From a bacterium (lineage in GTDB: Bacteria; Patescibacteriota; Patescibacteriia; JAACEG01): 5,484 nucleotides of DNA. Position numbers and translations under genes: made by a program. Of this stretch, positions 5,325 to 5,484 are shown in pieces (position 1 is the first letter of the stretch; every line of letters begins with the position of its first letter). The notes under the pieces were generated by a model, which was not told the DNA's origin, ran no database searches, and saw only the letters and a program-made list of their open reading frames with translations. The DNA is taken from assembly GCA_027040785.1 (NCBI GenBank), contig JALULG010000032.1:1-5484 (forward strand), in the 5' to 3' direction.

Positions 5325-5391
5325 ATTTATCCAGGAACATTTACTGCCACTTCTTTTTGGCGGGAAATGGCAATGTGAGGCAGGTGTTTTG

Positions 5392-5400
5392 TGATATAAT
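5392..5400 (+). promoter_or_regulatory. extended -10 promoter for the gene at 5452
   Basis: TGATATAAT has the TGn extension and a perfect TATAAT (5395-5400). The 16-18 nt upstream position holds no good -35, which fits an extended -10 promoter. A start near 5407 would give a leader of about 45 nt before the ATG at 5452. Confidence 0.6.
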
Positions 5401-5451
5401 GAAAATCTAAAAGGCAATGCTGGAAGCAAAAAAGCAGAATAAGGAGTTTTT

Positions 5452-5484
5452 ATGGAATTTAAAGAGAATGATTGGGTGTTGGTA
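5452..5484 (+). CDS. start of an unidentified gene (3' truncated by the window edge)
   Basis: ATG 5452 is preceded by AAGGAG (5441-5446) at 5-nt spacing, the best ribosome-binding site in the window. The frame stays open to the edge and gives MEFKENDWVLV. Eleven residues are too few for a family call. The promoter, the repeats and the ribosome-binding site together make a real gene likely. Confidence 0.65.
   Translation, partial: MEFKENDWVLV

Larger units (their letters stand above)
5106..5337 (+). ncRNA. candidate structured RNA or long leader, unidentified (right end uncertain)
   Basis: Downstream of a strong promoter lies a GC-rich island in an AT-rich genome, a common sign of structured RNA. 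Two perfect hairpins occur, at 5165-5201 (11 bp) and 5232-5264 (7 bp). The loop of the first contains CCGCCA (5179-5184), complementary to TGGCGG (5110-5115) at the predicted 5' end. The loop of the second contains TTCCTGGA (5244-5251), complementary to TCCAGGAA (5330-5337). Both would make pseudoknots. I do not recognise tmRNA, RNase P RNA, 6S, SRP RNA or a known riboswitch: the T-arm, the RNase P P4 core and similar landmarks are absent. No terminator is seen before 5452, so it may be a 5' leader of the next gene instead of a separate RNA. Short pairings can arise by chance. Confidence 0.35.
5009..5451. other. 443-nt stretch without a convincing protein gene; unusual composition and structure
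   Basis: No open frame with a believable start and a recognisable product lies between the rpsF remnant and the ATG at 5452. The stretch is more GC-rich than the surrounding genes: 36 of 60 bases at 5161-5220 and 27 of 60 at 5281-5340. It holds a near-consensus plus-strand promoter, two perfect hairpins, a triple direct repeat and an extended -10 promoter, each listed separately. A minus-strand TATAAT (rc of 5092-5097) overlaps the plus-strand -10, but I see no good -35 for it. The promoter of the truncated ribosomal operon therefore cannot be named. Confidence 0.6.

Noticed and set aside
5106..5340. tmRNA or RNase P RNA
   Set aside because: No tRNA-like ends, no T-arm GGTTCGAATCC-like segment, no plausible tag frame, and no conserved RNase P P4 core on either strand.

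Overview
The window is AT-rich: I counted 11 G/C in positions 421-480, and most genes look similar. It is compactly coded. The stops are TAA, plus one TAG, and TGA is not read as an amino acid, which argues against the recoded Gracilibacteria/SR1 groups. A small-genome bacterium, plausibly a candidate-phyla (Patescibacteria/CPR) member, fits the composition and gene style. This is an inference with no marker gene here to settle it.

Left half (1-3330, + strand). This is the 3' part of an operon: the end of an unrecognised three-helix membrane protein (3-392), then three adjacent or overlapping genes. They form the core of a thiazole/oxazole-modified microcin (TOMM, azol(in)e-type RiPP) synthetase: a short E1-like/ThiF-related cyclodehydratase partner (404-1171), a YcaO ATP-dependent cyclodehydratase (1159-2550) and a SagB-type FMN dehydrogenase (2561-3304). 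By family precedent, the E1-like protein presents a precursor peptide to YcaO. YcaO cyclises Cys/Ser/Thr to azolines, and the dehydrogenase oxidises azolines to azoles. No precursor peptide is visible in the window. The operon promoter and the start of the membrane gene lie to the left.

Middle (3305-3388). A symmetric A-stem/U-tail hairpin serves as terminator for both converging operons, with a second AT-rich inverted repeat beside it.

Right-middle (3389-5008, - strand). A housekeeping operon is read right to left: rpsF (3' remnant only), ssb, rpsR, efp. EF-P carries Arg, not Lys, at the tip position that receives post-translational modification in other bacteria. The bS6 gene has only its last 95 codons. 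All three minus frames are closed within about 35 nt upstream of the recognisable part, so the gene is truncated or the sequence is joined to something else at about 5003-5040.

Right end (5009-5484). This is a 440-nt stretch without a convincing protein gene and with unlike composition (36 of 60 G/C at 5161-5220). It has a near-consensus sigma70-type promoter (TTGACA-17-TATATT) on the + strand. After it come two perfect hairpins whose loops can each pair with an outside segment, a triple direct repeat of ACTTGTGGC, an extended -10 promoter, and the first 11 codons of a gene with a good ribosome-binding site. I regard it as a candidate structured RNA or leader. The two most interesting points are the TOMM enzyme set and this GC-rich structured island next to the broken rpsF.
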